Part shown: piece by piece, positions 7,054 through 13,879 of the stretch | How the letters are laid out: the number at the start of each line of letters is the position of its first letter | How positions within the stretch are numbered: position 1 is the stretch's first letter | Source: CAITNM01 sp964446295 | GTDB lineage: Bacteria; Pseudomonadota; Alphaproteobacteria; Paracaedibacterales; CAITNM01 | DNA length: 16,273 nucleotides | Direction of reading: 5' to 3' | Assembly (NCBI GenBank): GCA_964446295.1 | Contig: CAYUNR010000033.1 | Location: 1 to 16,273 of the forward strand | Translations under genes and position numbers: made by a program | Notes under the pieces: generated by a model | Database searches by the model: none | Told to the model about the DNA's origin: nothing | What the model saw: the letters and a program-made list of their open reading frames with translations, nothing else

Positions 7054-7818
7054 ATGAAGTATACGGTAAAGAAACTTGCAAAATTATCAGGCGTGAGCGT
7101 TCGTACTCTTCATTGGTATGATAAGATTGGGTTACTCAAACCTGCCTATACTTTACCCAATGGATATAGATACTACGAAGAAGAACAGTTGCTACTTTTA
7201 CAGCATATTCTATTTTTTAGAGAGCTTGAATTCAAACTGAGTGACATACAAAAAATGCTTACTCATACCAACTTTGATAAACTCAAAGCTTTGCAAACAC
7301 ACAGAATCACTTTGGAAAAAAAGATAAATCAAATGAACAGCTTAATTCATACTGTTGATAAAACTATTTCACATTTAAAAGGGGAGCAAAATATGCAAGA
7401 TAAGGATTTTTACTCTGGGTTCGACAATCATAAACAAAAAGAATATGAACAATACTTGGTAAAATATCATGGAACAGTTGCTGAAGATCTTATTCATGAA
7501 AGTAAAAAGAAAACTGTGAATTGGGACTCAAAAGATTGGCATGACATCAAAAATGACGGTAATGAAATATACAAAGCAATTGGAAAATGCATAGAGAATA
7601 AGTTAGGACCTAGATCTGATGAAGTTCAGGCCCTTATTCACAGGCACTACCAAATGACGGAGCGTTTTTACACTGCCTCAAAAGATGTATATACAGGTTT
7701 GGCGCAACTGTATTGTGAACATCCAGGGTTTAGAAAATTTTTTGACCCCTTTCATATTGAATTAACTGATTTCATTGCAGAAGCAATGAGAGTGTACGCA
7801 CACAAAAATCTTTCATGA
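7054..7818 (+). CDS. MerR-family transcriptional regulator with TipAS drug-recognition domain
   Basis: Predicted drug-responsive transcription factor. In its 254 residues, the N-terminal MerR winged helix-turn-helix (1-70) shows VKKLAKLSGVSVRTLHWYD and the wing P-N-G-Y-R-Y-Y. A dimerisation coiled coil follows at about 75-110, then a TipAS antibiotic-recognition domain (about 125-250), with H-R-H-Y near 197-200 and late helices ending in FFDPFHIELTDFIAEAMRVY. TipA of Streptomyces binds thiopeptides covalently and activates its own promoter; homologues such as Mta, SkgA and AlbA control efflux or capture drugs. Here it is divergent from an exporter/acetyltransferase operon, so it probably controls that operon and itself. 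An internal start (see separate entry) may add a free TipAS isoform. Confidence 0.92.
   Translation: MKYTVKKLAKLSGVSVRTLHWYDKIGLLKPAYTLPNGYRYYEEEQLLLLQHILFFRELEFKLSDIQKMLTHTNFDKLKALQTHRITLEKKINQMNSLIHTVDKTISHLKGEQNMQDKDFYSGFDNHKQKEYEQYLVKYHGTVAEDLIHESKKKTVNWDSKDWHDIKNDGNEIYKAIGKCIENKLGPRSDEVQALIHRHYQMTERFYTASKDVYTGLAQLYCEHPGFRKFFDPFHIELTDFIAEAMRVYAHKNLS
7381..7395 (+). promoter_or_regulatory. internal ribosome-binding site and ATG for a possible free TipAS isoform
   Basis: GGGGAG at 7381-7386 lies 6 nt before the in-frame ATG at 7393-7395 (Met114). This is far stronger than anything before the annotated ATG at 7054. Initiation here would give a 141-residue protein containing just the TipAS domain, at the junction after the coiled coil. 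In Streptomyces lividans tipA is known to make both a full-length TipAL and a 144-residue TipAS by internal initiation. Use of this site is inferred. Confidence 0.55.
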
Positions 7819-7842
7819 TGGAGTATTTCTAAACACAGAAAA

Positions 7843-7879
7843 GTCTGGACTGAAGATATTGTCTCAACCGCCAGACAAT
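7843..7879 (+). other. overlapping alternative hairpins upstream of the HIT-pheT operon
   Basis: AGACAAT (7873-7879) pairs perfectly with ATTGTCT (7858-7864) around an 8-nt loop. The overlapping CCAGAC (7871-7876) can instead pair with GTCTGG (7843-7848). The two structures exclude each other. No T-run follows, so this is not an intrinsic terminator. A weaker TTTCT/AGAAA stem (7826-7841) precedes them. The region is the 92-bp spacer before a PheRS-containing operon, where leader control is common, but no leader peptide or T-box was seen. Confidence 0.25.
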
Positions 7880-7910
7880 GCTAGCTTAGCTGTTAAGGAT
7901 AAGGTGGCTA

Positions 7911-8270
7911 ATGTACGATCAAAATAACATTTTTGCAAAAATTCTTCGCAGCGAAATTCCCTGCAAAAAAATAGCAGAAGATCAATATTTCTTAAGCTTT
8001 CATGACATTGCACCGAAAGCAGCCGTGCATGCATTGGTAATACCAACGGGGCATTATAAAAATGCTCATGATTTTACATCACGCGCATCCACTGACGAAA
8101 TTGTTGGGTTTTGGAAAGGCGTAAATACAACCATTGATGCATTAAACGTAGCACAAAATGGATATCGCCTTATTACAAATACTGGCACAGATGGTCGTCA
8201 AGATGTTCCACATTTTCATATTCACATTTTAGGTGGTCAAGATCTTGGCCCAAAGATTGTTATGTCATGA
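7911..8270 (+). CDS. HIT-family nucleotide hydrolase (HINT/protein kinase C inhibitor-like)
   Basis: Cytoplasmic histidine-triad protein expected to hydrolyse AMP-linked phosphoramidates or related nucleotides. The 119 residues are the normal size of the HINT branch. They contain the diagnostic HFHIHILGG with His101, His103 and His105, the upstream P-x-x-x-x-H-A-L-V-I-P strand (35-45), and the N-terminal I-F-x-K-I-L-R-S-E-I-P segment. The ATG is preceded by AAGGTGG at short spacing. Its stop overlaps the next start by 4 nt (ATGA), making it the first gene of a tightly coupled operon. Confidence 0.94.
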   Translation: MYDQNNIFAKILRSEIPCKKIAEDQYFLSFHDIAPKAAVHALVIPTGHYKNAHDFTSRASTDEIVGFWKGVNTTIDALNVAQNGYRLITNTGTDGRQDVPHFHIHILGGQDLGPKIVMS

Positions 8271-8503
8271 ACGTAACCATACGCACCATTGATAAAGTTT
8301 TATTCACAGATGCCGCGCTTGAAATTAACTTGCCAGGACTTTATGGAAAGGTGGGAATACGCCCTCATCATGCTTCTATGTCAGTTGTGTTAAGCGAAGG
8401 AGAAATTCAAGTAAAATTAGCGAACAGCACAGAAACATTCACCGTTCAAAATGGCATTGCCCAAGTTAGTAATAATACCGTAGAAGTTCTGTTAGCGTCA
8501 TGA
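8267..8503 (+). CDS. atpC: F1 ATP synthase epsilon subunit, shortened (beta-sandwich domain only)
   Basis: Resembles the N-terminal beta-sandwich of the epsilon subunit, which links gamma to the c-ring in the rotary ATP synthase. Visible family features in the 78 residues are the V-L-F-x-x-x-A strand, G-L-Y-G-K-V-G-I-R-P-H-H-A (24-36), G-E-I-Q-V near 45 and V-Q-N-G-I-A-Q-V-S-N-N-x-V-x-V-L at the end. The usual ~45-residue C-terminal helical hairpin, which inhibits ATP hydrolysis, is missing. No gamma or beta subunit gene is adjacent; the gene sits between a HIT protein and holC, away from any atp operon seen here. It could be the genuine relocated AtpC or a second, degenerate copy. Confidence 0.82.
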   Translation: MNVTIRTIDKVLFTDAALEINLPGLYGKVGIRPHHASMSVVLSEGEIQVKLANSTETFTVQNGIAQVSNNTVEVLLAS

Positions 8504-8513
8504 GGCATAAGTA

Positions 8514-8963
8514 GTGCAAGTAACTTTTTATGAACTTATGGTTACTTCCTTAGAAAAGACCTTGCCTAAAATTCTTGAGAAAGTTTACGAAGGCGGGCTT
8601 AAGGCCGTTATTCGTATAGAAAGTCCAGAGCGTTTGAAATCAATTGATAGCGCTATGTGGACCTATACCACTCTTGGGTTTTTACCTCACGGTTCAAATG
8701 CTGACCCAGCACAATTTCATGTGCATCAACCCATTTGGCTAACCACTGGCAGTGATAACCCCATTAATGCAACAGTTTTAGTGATCACCACTCAAGAATA
8801 TGCTACTGATAAATCTTATGAGCGCATCTTAGATATTTACGATGGAAATGATTTGCCAAGTGTTCAAAACGCCAAAGAACGAATGGAAAAATATCAAGAA
8901 TCTGGCAACGAAATTGCACTATGGAAGCAGACCTTAAAAGGTGCTTGGGAAAAAGGAATATAA
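8514..8963 (+). CDS. holC: DNA polymerase III chi subunit
   Basis: Clamp-loader accessory subunit that links DNA polymerase III holoenzyme to single-strand binding protein. The 149 residues equal the normal size (E. coli 147). The N-terminal VTFYELMVTSLEKTLPKILEKV and the following G-G-L-K-A-V-I-R strand are the typical chi start; W-T-Y-T-T-L-G-F-L-P-H-G-S and the central H-Q-P-I-W-L-T (about 72-78) are further family landmarks. A GTG start at 8514 is chosen because it gives this N-terminus; GAGG lies 8-9 nt upstream. It begins 10 bp after atpC and ends 4 bp before pheS. Confidence 0.93.
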   Translation: MQVTFYELMVTSLEKTLPKILEKVYEGGLKAVIRIESPERLKSIDSAMWTYTTLGFLPHGSNADPAQFHVHQPIWLTTGSDNPINATVLVITTQEYATDKSYERILDIYDGNDLPSVQNAKERMEKYQESGNEIALWKQTLKGAWEKGI

Positions 8964-8967
8964 GATT

Positions 8968-9957
8968 ATGCAACAGCAATGGCTGCAACAGATACAAGCT
9001 TCACACGATTTAACAACGCTTGATGATTTAAGGGTTCACCTTTTAGGTAAAAGTGGGTTAGTAACCCAGCAACTAAAAACACTAGGCGCTTTAGCACCGG
9101 AAGAACGTAAAGCTAAAGGTGCAGAAATTAATGCGCTAAAAGACCAAATTGCATTAGCCATTGAAGAAAAAAAAAGCATCCTTGAAATTCAGGCGCTTGA
9201 ACTACGTTTGGCAAATGAAAAAATTGATATTACGTTGCCATCAAGGCCAGAATCCACTGGGAAAATTCATCCTATTTCAAAAGCTACCCATGATATTACT
9301 CAATATTTTTCTCAGCTTGGATTTCAAGTTTTTGATGGTCCTCATGTTGAAACGCAAGAACTAAATTTTGATGCCTTAAATATTCCTGCACATCACCCTG
9401 CTCGTCAAAGCCAAGACACATTTTATGTAAGCGGATCAAATGATATTTTGCGCACTCAAACATCACCAGTACAAATTCGCACTCTTCGAAATCATAAACC
9501 TCCAATTCGTTTTTTGGCTCCTGGTAGAGTTTTTCGCAGTGATGATTTAGACGCAACACACACACCAATGTTTCATCAACTTGAAGGCGTGGTTATTGAA
9601 GAAGGCATTAATTTTAGTCATTTAAAGGGAGCATTAATAGATTTTTTCAGCTGGTTTTTTGAAAATCCCAACATGGATCTGCGGTTTCGCCCAAGTTTCT
9701 TTCCCTTTACCGAACCTTCCGCTGAAGTAGACATCTTATGGAAGAATGGTAAGTGGCTAGAAATGGGAGGTTGTGGAATGATGCATCCAGAAGTTTTAAG
9801 AAATTGCGATATTGATCCTGACCAATTTCAGGGCTTTGCCTTTGGTATGGGCATAGAGCGATTAACGATGTTGAAATACGGTATTGATGATATCAGATCT
9901 TTTTACGACGGAGACACCCGTTGGCTTGATCTTTATGGATTTGGAGCACAGTCATGA
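8968..9957 (+). CDS. pheS: phenylalanine--tRNA ligase, alpha subunit
   Basis: Catalytic subunit of the (alpha-beta)2 phenylalanyl-tRNA synthetase. The class II aminoacyl-tRNA synthetase motifs are visible: motif 1 around G-F-x-V-F-D-G-P-H-V-E-T, motif 2 in F-R-S-D-D-L-D-A-T-H-T-P-M-F-H-Q-L-E-G, the F-R-P-S-F-F-P-F-T-E-P-S-A-E strand of the phenylalanine pocket, and motif 3 in G-F-A-F-G-M-G-I-E-R-L. An N-terminal coiled-coil tRNA-binding region precedes them. I place the start at ATG 8968 (AAGGA 9 nt upstream, 329 residues) rather than an upstream GTG at 8941, which would overlap holC. Its stop overlaps the pheT ATG by 4 nt. Confidence 0.97.
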   Translation: MQQQWLQQIQASHDLTTLDDLRVHLLGKSGLVTQQLKTLGALAPEERKAKGAEINALKDQIALAIEEKKSILEIQALELRLANEKIDITLPSRPESTGKIHPISKATHDITQYFSQLGFQVFDGPHVETQELNFDALNIPAHHPARQSQDTFYVSGSNDILRTQTSPVQIRTLRNHKPPIRFLAPGRVFRSDDLDATHTPMFHQLEGVVIEEGINFSHLKGALIDFFSWFFENPNMDLRFRPSFFPFTEPSAEVDILWKNGKWLEMGGCGMMHPEVLRNCDIDPDQFQGFAFGMGIERLTMLKYGIDDIRSFYDGDTRWLDLYGFGAQS

Positions 9958-12287
9958 AATTTTCAAATCAATGGCTAAAAAAATATTTAGAAATAGATGC
10001 AACGCCTGTTGATATTGCTGCAAAACTTGTTGAACTTGGGCTTGAAGTTGAATCAGTTGATGATCCGAGTGCTGGCTTAAAAGGTTTTGTTTATGCACGC
10101 GTTGTTGAACGCGAAAAGCACCCAAATGCTGACCGACTATCTTTATGTAAAGTTGATGCGGGAACCGGTCAACTTATCCAAGTTGTTTGCGGAGCACCAA
10201 ACGTAAAAGCAAACATGGGCGTTGCGTTTGCTTCAGTTGGCACAGTTATTCCCATAACTGGTGAAGCACTTAAAAAAGGAACCATCCGAGACGTAGAAAG
10301 TTGCGGCATGCTTTGTTCATCAAAAGAATTATTATTAGGTGAAGATTCACATGGCATTATGGATTTGGGTCTTGATTATAAGCCAGGCACCCCACTAACA
10401 GACATACTAACTTGCGACGCAGTTTATGATGTTTCAATCACACCAAATCGTGGCGATTGTTTTGGCGTATACGGCATCGCCCGCGATTTAAACGCAGCTG
10501 GTTTTGGAATTTTAAAATCGCTAGATTTGCCAACAATAGCAAGGCAGGGTGAAACACCAACTGTTTCTTTTGCCACTCCTTTATGCTTTCAGTTTGGTCT
10601 TTGCCGTATTGATGGGGTTAAAAATGCCGCCTCTCCTGCTTGGTTACAAGATTTATTAACAAGTGCTGGGCAAAAGCCCATTAGTGCATTGGTTGATATC
10701 ACAAATTATTTTTGCCTGGGGCTAGGCCGACCAATGCACGTGTTTGATGCTGAGAAAATCAAAGGAAATTTAGTCGTTCGCCAAGCGAAACAAGGCGAAA
10801 TTCTTAAGGCCCTAAATGACCAAGATTACACTTTGACAGAAGATATGATTGTTATTGCCGATGATCGTGGCGTGATCTCCCTTGCTGGTATTATGGGAGG
10901 ACGCGAAACTGCGGTTGATGAAAACACTACGAATGTATTGCTTGAATCTGCTTGTTTTGACCCCATTTCTATTGCAAAAACAGGCCAACATCTAAACCTA
11001 TCATCAGATTCACGCCAACGTTTTGAACGCGGTGTTGATGCGGCATTAATTTTACCTTGCCTTGATATTGCAACGGCAATGATTGTGGAACATTGCAGTG
11101 GAATTCCAGCTACAGCGTCACAAGCAGGACAATGCTCAACGAATTCTATAGCCATAGATTTAACTCCAAGCCAAGTAAAGAAACGACTTGGATTAGCAGT
11201 TGAAGCAAATGAAATGTCTACAATGTTAGAACGTCTTGGATGCACAGTAGAACAAGGCCCAACATTAAAAGTTACTCCACCAACTTGGCGCCATGACTTA
11301 ACAATTCCTGAAGATCTTATTGAAGAAATTGCTCGACTAAAAGGGTATAGCGAAATCATTGCGCAATCGCTGCCCTTAAAGCCTGTGCATAATATTGTTT
11401 CTCGTGAAGAAATTGCTCGTAAGCATTTAAGCAATCGTGGATTTTTAGAAACCCTCAACTGGTCTTTTACAGATAATAAAACCGCCAAACAATTTACCGA
11501 TGCGCCTGAAAATTTAGTACTTTTAGCGAATCCTATCAGTGAAGATTTGTCTACCATGCGTCCTTCTGCATTAGCTTTATTGCTGAAAGTGGCAAAATCG
11601 AACACAGCAAATGCACGCCCAAATGGCGCTATTTTTGAAGTTGGTTCAGTGTATGGAGAAAAGTTGCCAAGCAAACAAACCATGTGTGTAACAGGACTTC
11701 GCTTTGGCGATATTCACGATCGTCACTGGTTGTCACCTCTAAGAAGTGCCGATGTCTTCGATGCAAAAGCTGATACTTTAAGCATACTAAAAACATTAGG
11801 AATATCAGAGTCATCAGTTCAACTAAGTGATGATGCTCCCTCTTATTATCACCCCGGACGTAAGGGTTCGTTTAAACAAGGTAACCGTGTTCTTGCTTAC
11901 TTTGGTGAATTACACCCTCAAATTACTGAAGGTTTAAACTGTGTTGGGTTTGAAATTTTTCTTGATTCTATGCACGCTGCAAAAACAAAAAAAATTCAAG
12001 CAACGTTGACAGATCTTATGCCTGTTCGTCGTGATTTTGCATTTGTGCTGGACACATCAATTCCTGCTGAAAAACTTATTAAAGTTGTTGGGAAAGCTCA
12101 TGACCTTATTACACAAGTTGATGTTTTTGATTGTTATCAAGGTCAACATGTGGAACAAGGTAAAAAGTCTTTGGCTCTATCTGTAACCTTGCAGCCAATT
12201 CAAAAAACTTTGGATGAAGAGTCTCTCACCCAAATTCATGGATATGTTATTGAAGCCGCAATAAAGATTGGGGCTCAATTACGTTAA
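9954..12287 (+). CDS. pheT: phenylalanine--tRNA ligase, beta subunit
   Basis: Editing and tRNA-binding partner of PheS. The 777 residues show the full bacterial architecture: an EMAP/tRNA-binding domain (about 40-150, with K-H-P-N-A-D-R-L), a B3/4 editing domain in the middle (with D-I-T-N-Y and a Q-R-F-E-R-G-V-D segment), a B5 domain ending around P-P-T-W-R-H-D-L and E-E-I-A-R-L-K-G-Y, a catalytic-like core, and a C-terminal anticodon-binding FDX-ACB domain (about 685-777, beginning near P-V-R-R-D-F-A-F). Length is normal and no frameshift is seen. Translation is coupled to pheS by an ATGA overlap. Its 3' end overlaps the convergent downstream gene by 4 nt. Confidence 0.97.
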   Translation: MKFSNQWLKKYLEIDATPVDIAAKLVELGLEVESVDDPSAGLKGFVYARVVEREKHPNADRLSLCKVDAGTGQLIQVVCGAPNVKANMGVAFASVGTVIPITGEALKKGTIRDVESCGMLCSSKELLLGEDSHGIMDLGLDYKPGTPLTDILTCDAVYDVSITPNRGDCFGVYGIARDLNAAGFGILKSLDLPTIARQGETPTVSFATPLCFQFGLCRIDGVKNAASPAWLQDLLTSAGQKPISALVDITNYFCLGLGRPMHVFDAEKIKGNLVVRQAKQGEILKALNDQDYTLTEDMIVIADDRGVISLAGIMGGRETAVDENTTNVLLESACFDPISIAKTGQHLNLSSDSRQRFERGVDAALILPCLDIATAMIVEHCSGIPATASQAGQCSTNSIAIDLTPSQVKKRLGLAVEANEMSTMLERLGCTVEQGPTLKVTPPTWRHDLTIPEDLIEEIARLKGYSEIIAQSLPLKPVHNIVSREEIARKHLSNRGFLETLNWSFTDNKTAKQFTDAPENLVLLANPISEDLSTMRPSALALLLKVAKSNTANARPNGAIFEVGSVYGEKLPSKQTMCVTGLRFGDIHDRHWLSPLRSADVFDAKADTLSILKTLGISESSVQLSDDAPSYYHPGRKGSFKQGNRVLAYFGELHPQITEGLNCVGFEIFLDSMHAAKTKKIQATLTDLMPVRRDFAFVLDTSIPAEKLIKVVGKAHDLITQVDVFDCYQGQHVEQGKKSLALSVTLQPIQKTLDEESLTQIHGYVIEAAIKIGAQLR

Positions 12288-12901
12288 TCATCGGGTAGAA
12301 AATTTCTTGCTACTGGACCATCATCGTTTACAGTTGGAACCAATGGAACAACTGTAAAATTTACTTCGTGAGCTAAGTTTGCAAGGTGATTTTCTCTTTC
12401 TTCTTCTTCTCTAGCACTACATTTTGCAATACCAATAAAGGTTATATGCGCAGCAAAACATGCAGTGCTTCCGAACAAAAGAATATTCATAAGGTTATCT
12501 GAACCATCAACAAGTTTTACTCCAGAAGCCATTGCTGACGCGCCAGATCCAACATATAAAAGCACATTTCCTAATGCTTCACTTATATGCGATGCTTTTC
12601 TGAAAAACCAACGCATATTTACAACATCTGTCACATTTCTTCCATAATCAGCGCTAAGTAAATTGTGAACATCTGTTACTACTTGTTCTCGTATTCCAGT
12701 TCTATGCGCTATCGCGCTAGAATCATTAGATCTAACGGTATTTACTCCCTCAGTATTAAGACTTGATGGTGCACGTGGCCTGCTTATTCCGGCCTCTATA
12801 TCATCGTCAACACCCAACAAAATACCCTCAGTAGTACCGGCTCCAATCGCATTGTTGAAAATGGCTGCATGCAGCATCAAAAGAATAAATTTTGCTTTCA
12901 T
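12284..12901 (-). CDS. exported/membrane protein of unknown function, paralogue A of a tandem pair
   Basis: I do not recognise this 205-residue protein. It starts with a signal-peptide-like segment (M-K-A-K-F, hydrophobic, ending N-A-I-G-A). A ~65-residue low-complexity, Ser/Asp-rich stretch follows, then the core it shares with the next gene: L-L-x-A-D-Y-x-R-N-V, RWFFRKA, two hydrophobic segments (about LLYVGSGASAMASG and STACFAAHITFIGIA) and a KCSAREE charged patch. The tail is acidic (L-P-D-D). I chose ATG 12901 over an in-frame ATG at 12943, because the signal peptide begins there and a TATAAT box lies between the two. It could be an envelope protein or a secreted effector; no known domain is visible. 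Confidence 0.7.
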   Translation of the reverse strand: MKAKFILLMLHAAIFNNAIGAGTTEGILLGVDDDIEAGISRPRAPSSLNTEGVNTVRSNDSSAIAHRTGIREQVVTDVHNLLSADYGRNVTDVVNMRWFFRKASHISEALGNVLLYVGSGASAMASGVKLVDGSDNLMNILLFGSTACFAAHITFIGIAKCSAREEEERENHLANLAHEVNFTVVPLVPTVNDDGPVARNFLPDD

Positions 12902-12928
12902 ATAAGATCCAAATATTAACCGACGATA

Positions 12929-12934
12929 ATTATA
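12929..12934 (-). promoter_or_regulatory. predicted -10 box of paralogue A
   Basis: A perfect TATAAT on the minus strand lies 28 bp before the chosen ATG at 12901, predicting a leader of about 20 nt. The -35 region, in AT-rich sequence, is poor. The position argues against the longer start at 12943. The rest of the 12902-13024 spacer is AT-rich and shows no clear terminator for the upstream paralogue. Confidence 0.45.
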
Positions 12935-13024
12935 TATTTGCATATTGAAATTAAATATTTATTAATAATGCTTAAATTTTTATTTACCAAATAAAATATT
13001 AAAGATGCGATAATTCAAAGATAT

Positions 13025-13522
13025 TCAATGAGTGCTAACTTCAGTTATTTGAGGGGGAAGAGGCACAATACTAAACCCAACTTGCTGAGCCAAAGTTGTT
13101 AGCTGATTTTCACGTTCCCCTTCCTCTCTAGCACTACATTTAGCAATCCCTATAAGGGTTATATGTGCAGCAAAGCATGCTGTACTTGCGAAGAGAAATA
13201 TATTGGAAAGATCCTCTGACCCAATAAGCTTTATGCCAGCAGCAACTGATGCAGCTCCTGACCCAATATACAAAAGAGTATTACCTAAGCCTTCAGAATA
13301 GTTAGCAGCTTTTCTAAAAAACCAACGAGATTGAGTTAAATCTTCAACATTACGTTCGTAATCAGCTTCAAGAAGGCGATGCGTACGCTGCACAGTAGCC
13401 GATGCTCCTGCTAGTAATGGAGTTGCAACTCCTCCTAGCTCTAAATCACCTGCTCGACTGGCTTCTGCTCCATTTGCACTGGCTACAAATAGGGTAAAAA
13501 AAACTAAAAGTGAAAATTTCAT
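13025..13522 (-). CDS. exported/membrane protein of unknown function, paralogue B of a tandem pair
   Basis: Paralogue of the adjacent gene A; by hand alignment about 70 of ~108 core positions are identical. The 165 residues comprise a clear signal peptide (MKFSLLVFFTLFVASANGA, cut before E-A-S), a short variable region of ~25 residues, then the shared core with A-D-Y-E-R-N-V-E-D, RWFFRKA, two hydrophobic segments, STACFAAHIT and IGIAKCSAREE. The N-terminal variable region is about 40 residues shorter than in A and unrelated in sequence. The start is ATG 13522; an in-frame TTG at 13534 is less likely. Function unknown; the conserved core versus divergent mature N-terminus suggests a membrane-anchored part with a variable exposed part. 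Confidence 0.72.
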   Translation of the reverse strand: MKFSLLVFFTLFVASANGAEASRAGDLELGGVATPLLAGASATVQRTHRLLEADYERNVEDLTQSRWFFRKAANYSEGLGNTLLYIGSGAASVAAGIKLIGSEDLSNIFLFASTACFAAHITLIGIAKCSAREEGERENQLTTLAQQVGFSIVPLPPQITEVSTH

Positions 13523-13534
13523 AATAATTACCAA

Positions 13535-13879
13535 ATAAAAAGAATTAATATAATTATGTATCTCATAATAGAATTAATTATTTGTTTATAAAAAATTAAA
13601 TAATAGTTAATTAATTTAGTGTGTTTTTTGCAAATATCAACTTCAGCAGTAAAACCTTGGGAAAAATAAGAATCTTTGCATATCTGCTTGACTCAATAAA
13701 TCAAAAAATAGTCTTAAATAATTTTCTACACTGAACAAGGCAAAACGTATTCTGATATATCTGGTATAAACGAACCTCCTCAATAAAATAGTCCAATTCG
13801 ATAACTCGCTAGTTTTTCTTTGTTTTTTTCTTCTAAACAATATATAATTCGACTTTGAAACAAATAGAAAAAAGAAAAA
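13535..13879. other. AT-rich intergenic region between paralogue B and typA
   Basis: About 345 bp of strongly AT-rich DNA without a credible gene. It must hold the promoters of the divergent paralogue B and typA. On the typA side a good sigma70 promoter is visible (separate entry). On the paralogue side only AT-rich -10-like strings are seen, for example around 13585-13612. I found no tRNA, terminator or strong inverted repeat; the longest palindrome I noticed is GATATATC near 13756. Confidence 0.6.
13820..13848 (+). promoter_or_regulatory. predicted sigma70 promoter of typA
   Basis: TTGTTT (13820-13825) and a perfect TATAAT (13843-13848) are separated by 17 bp. Transcription would start near 13855, leaving a leader of about 25 nt with a purine-rich AAAAAAGAAAAA stretch in place of a clear Shine-Dalgarno sequence before the ATG at 13880. 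Confidence 0.65.

Noticed and set aside
7054..7818. Toxin-antitoxin or phage-defence interpretation of the 3.2-7.8 kb locus
   Set aside because: None of the genes has nuclease, toxin or defence-associated motifs; the families are those of xenobiotic sensing, export and modification.
10826..11683. 285-codon minus-strand open frame
   Set aside because: It lies entirely antisense to pheT, which is full length with all domains; long antisense frames are a codon-usage shadow.
13349..13362. ATTACG-TT-CGTAAT inverted repeat, considered as another operator copy
   Set aside because: It lies within the conserved core codons of paralogue B (Asp-Tyr-Glu-Arg-Asn), is not palindromic in paralogue A, and shares little with the intergenic operator.
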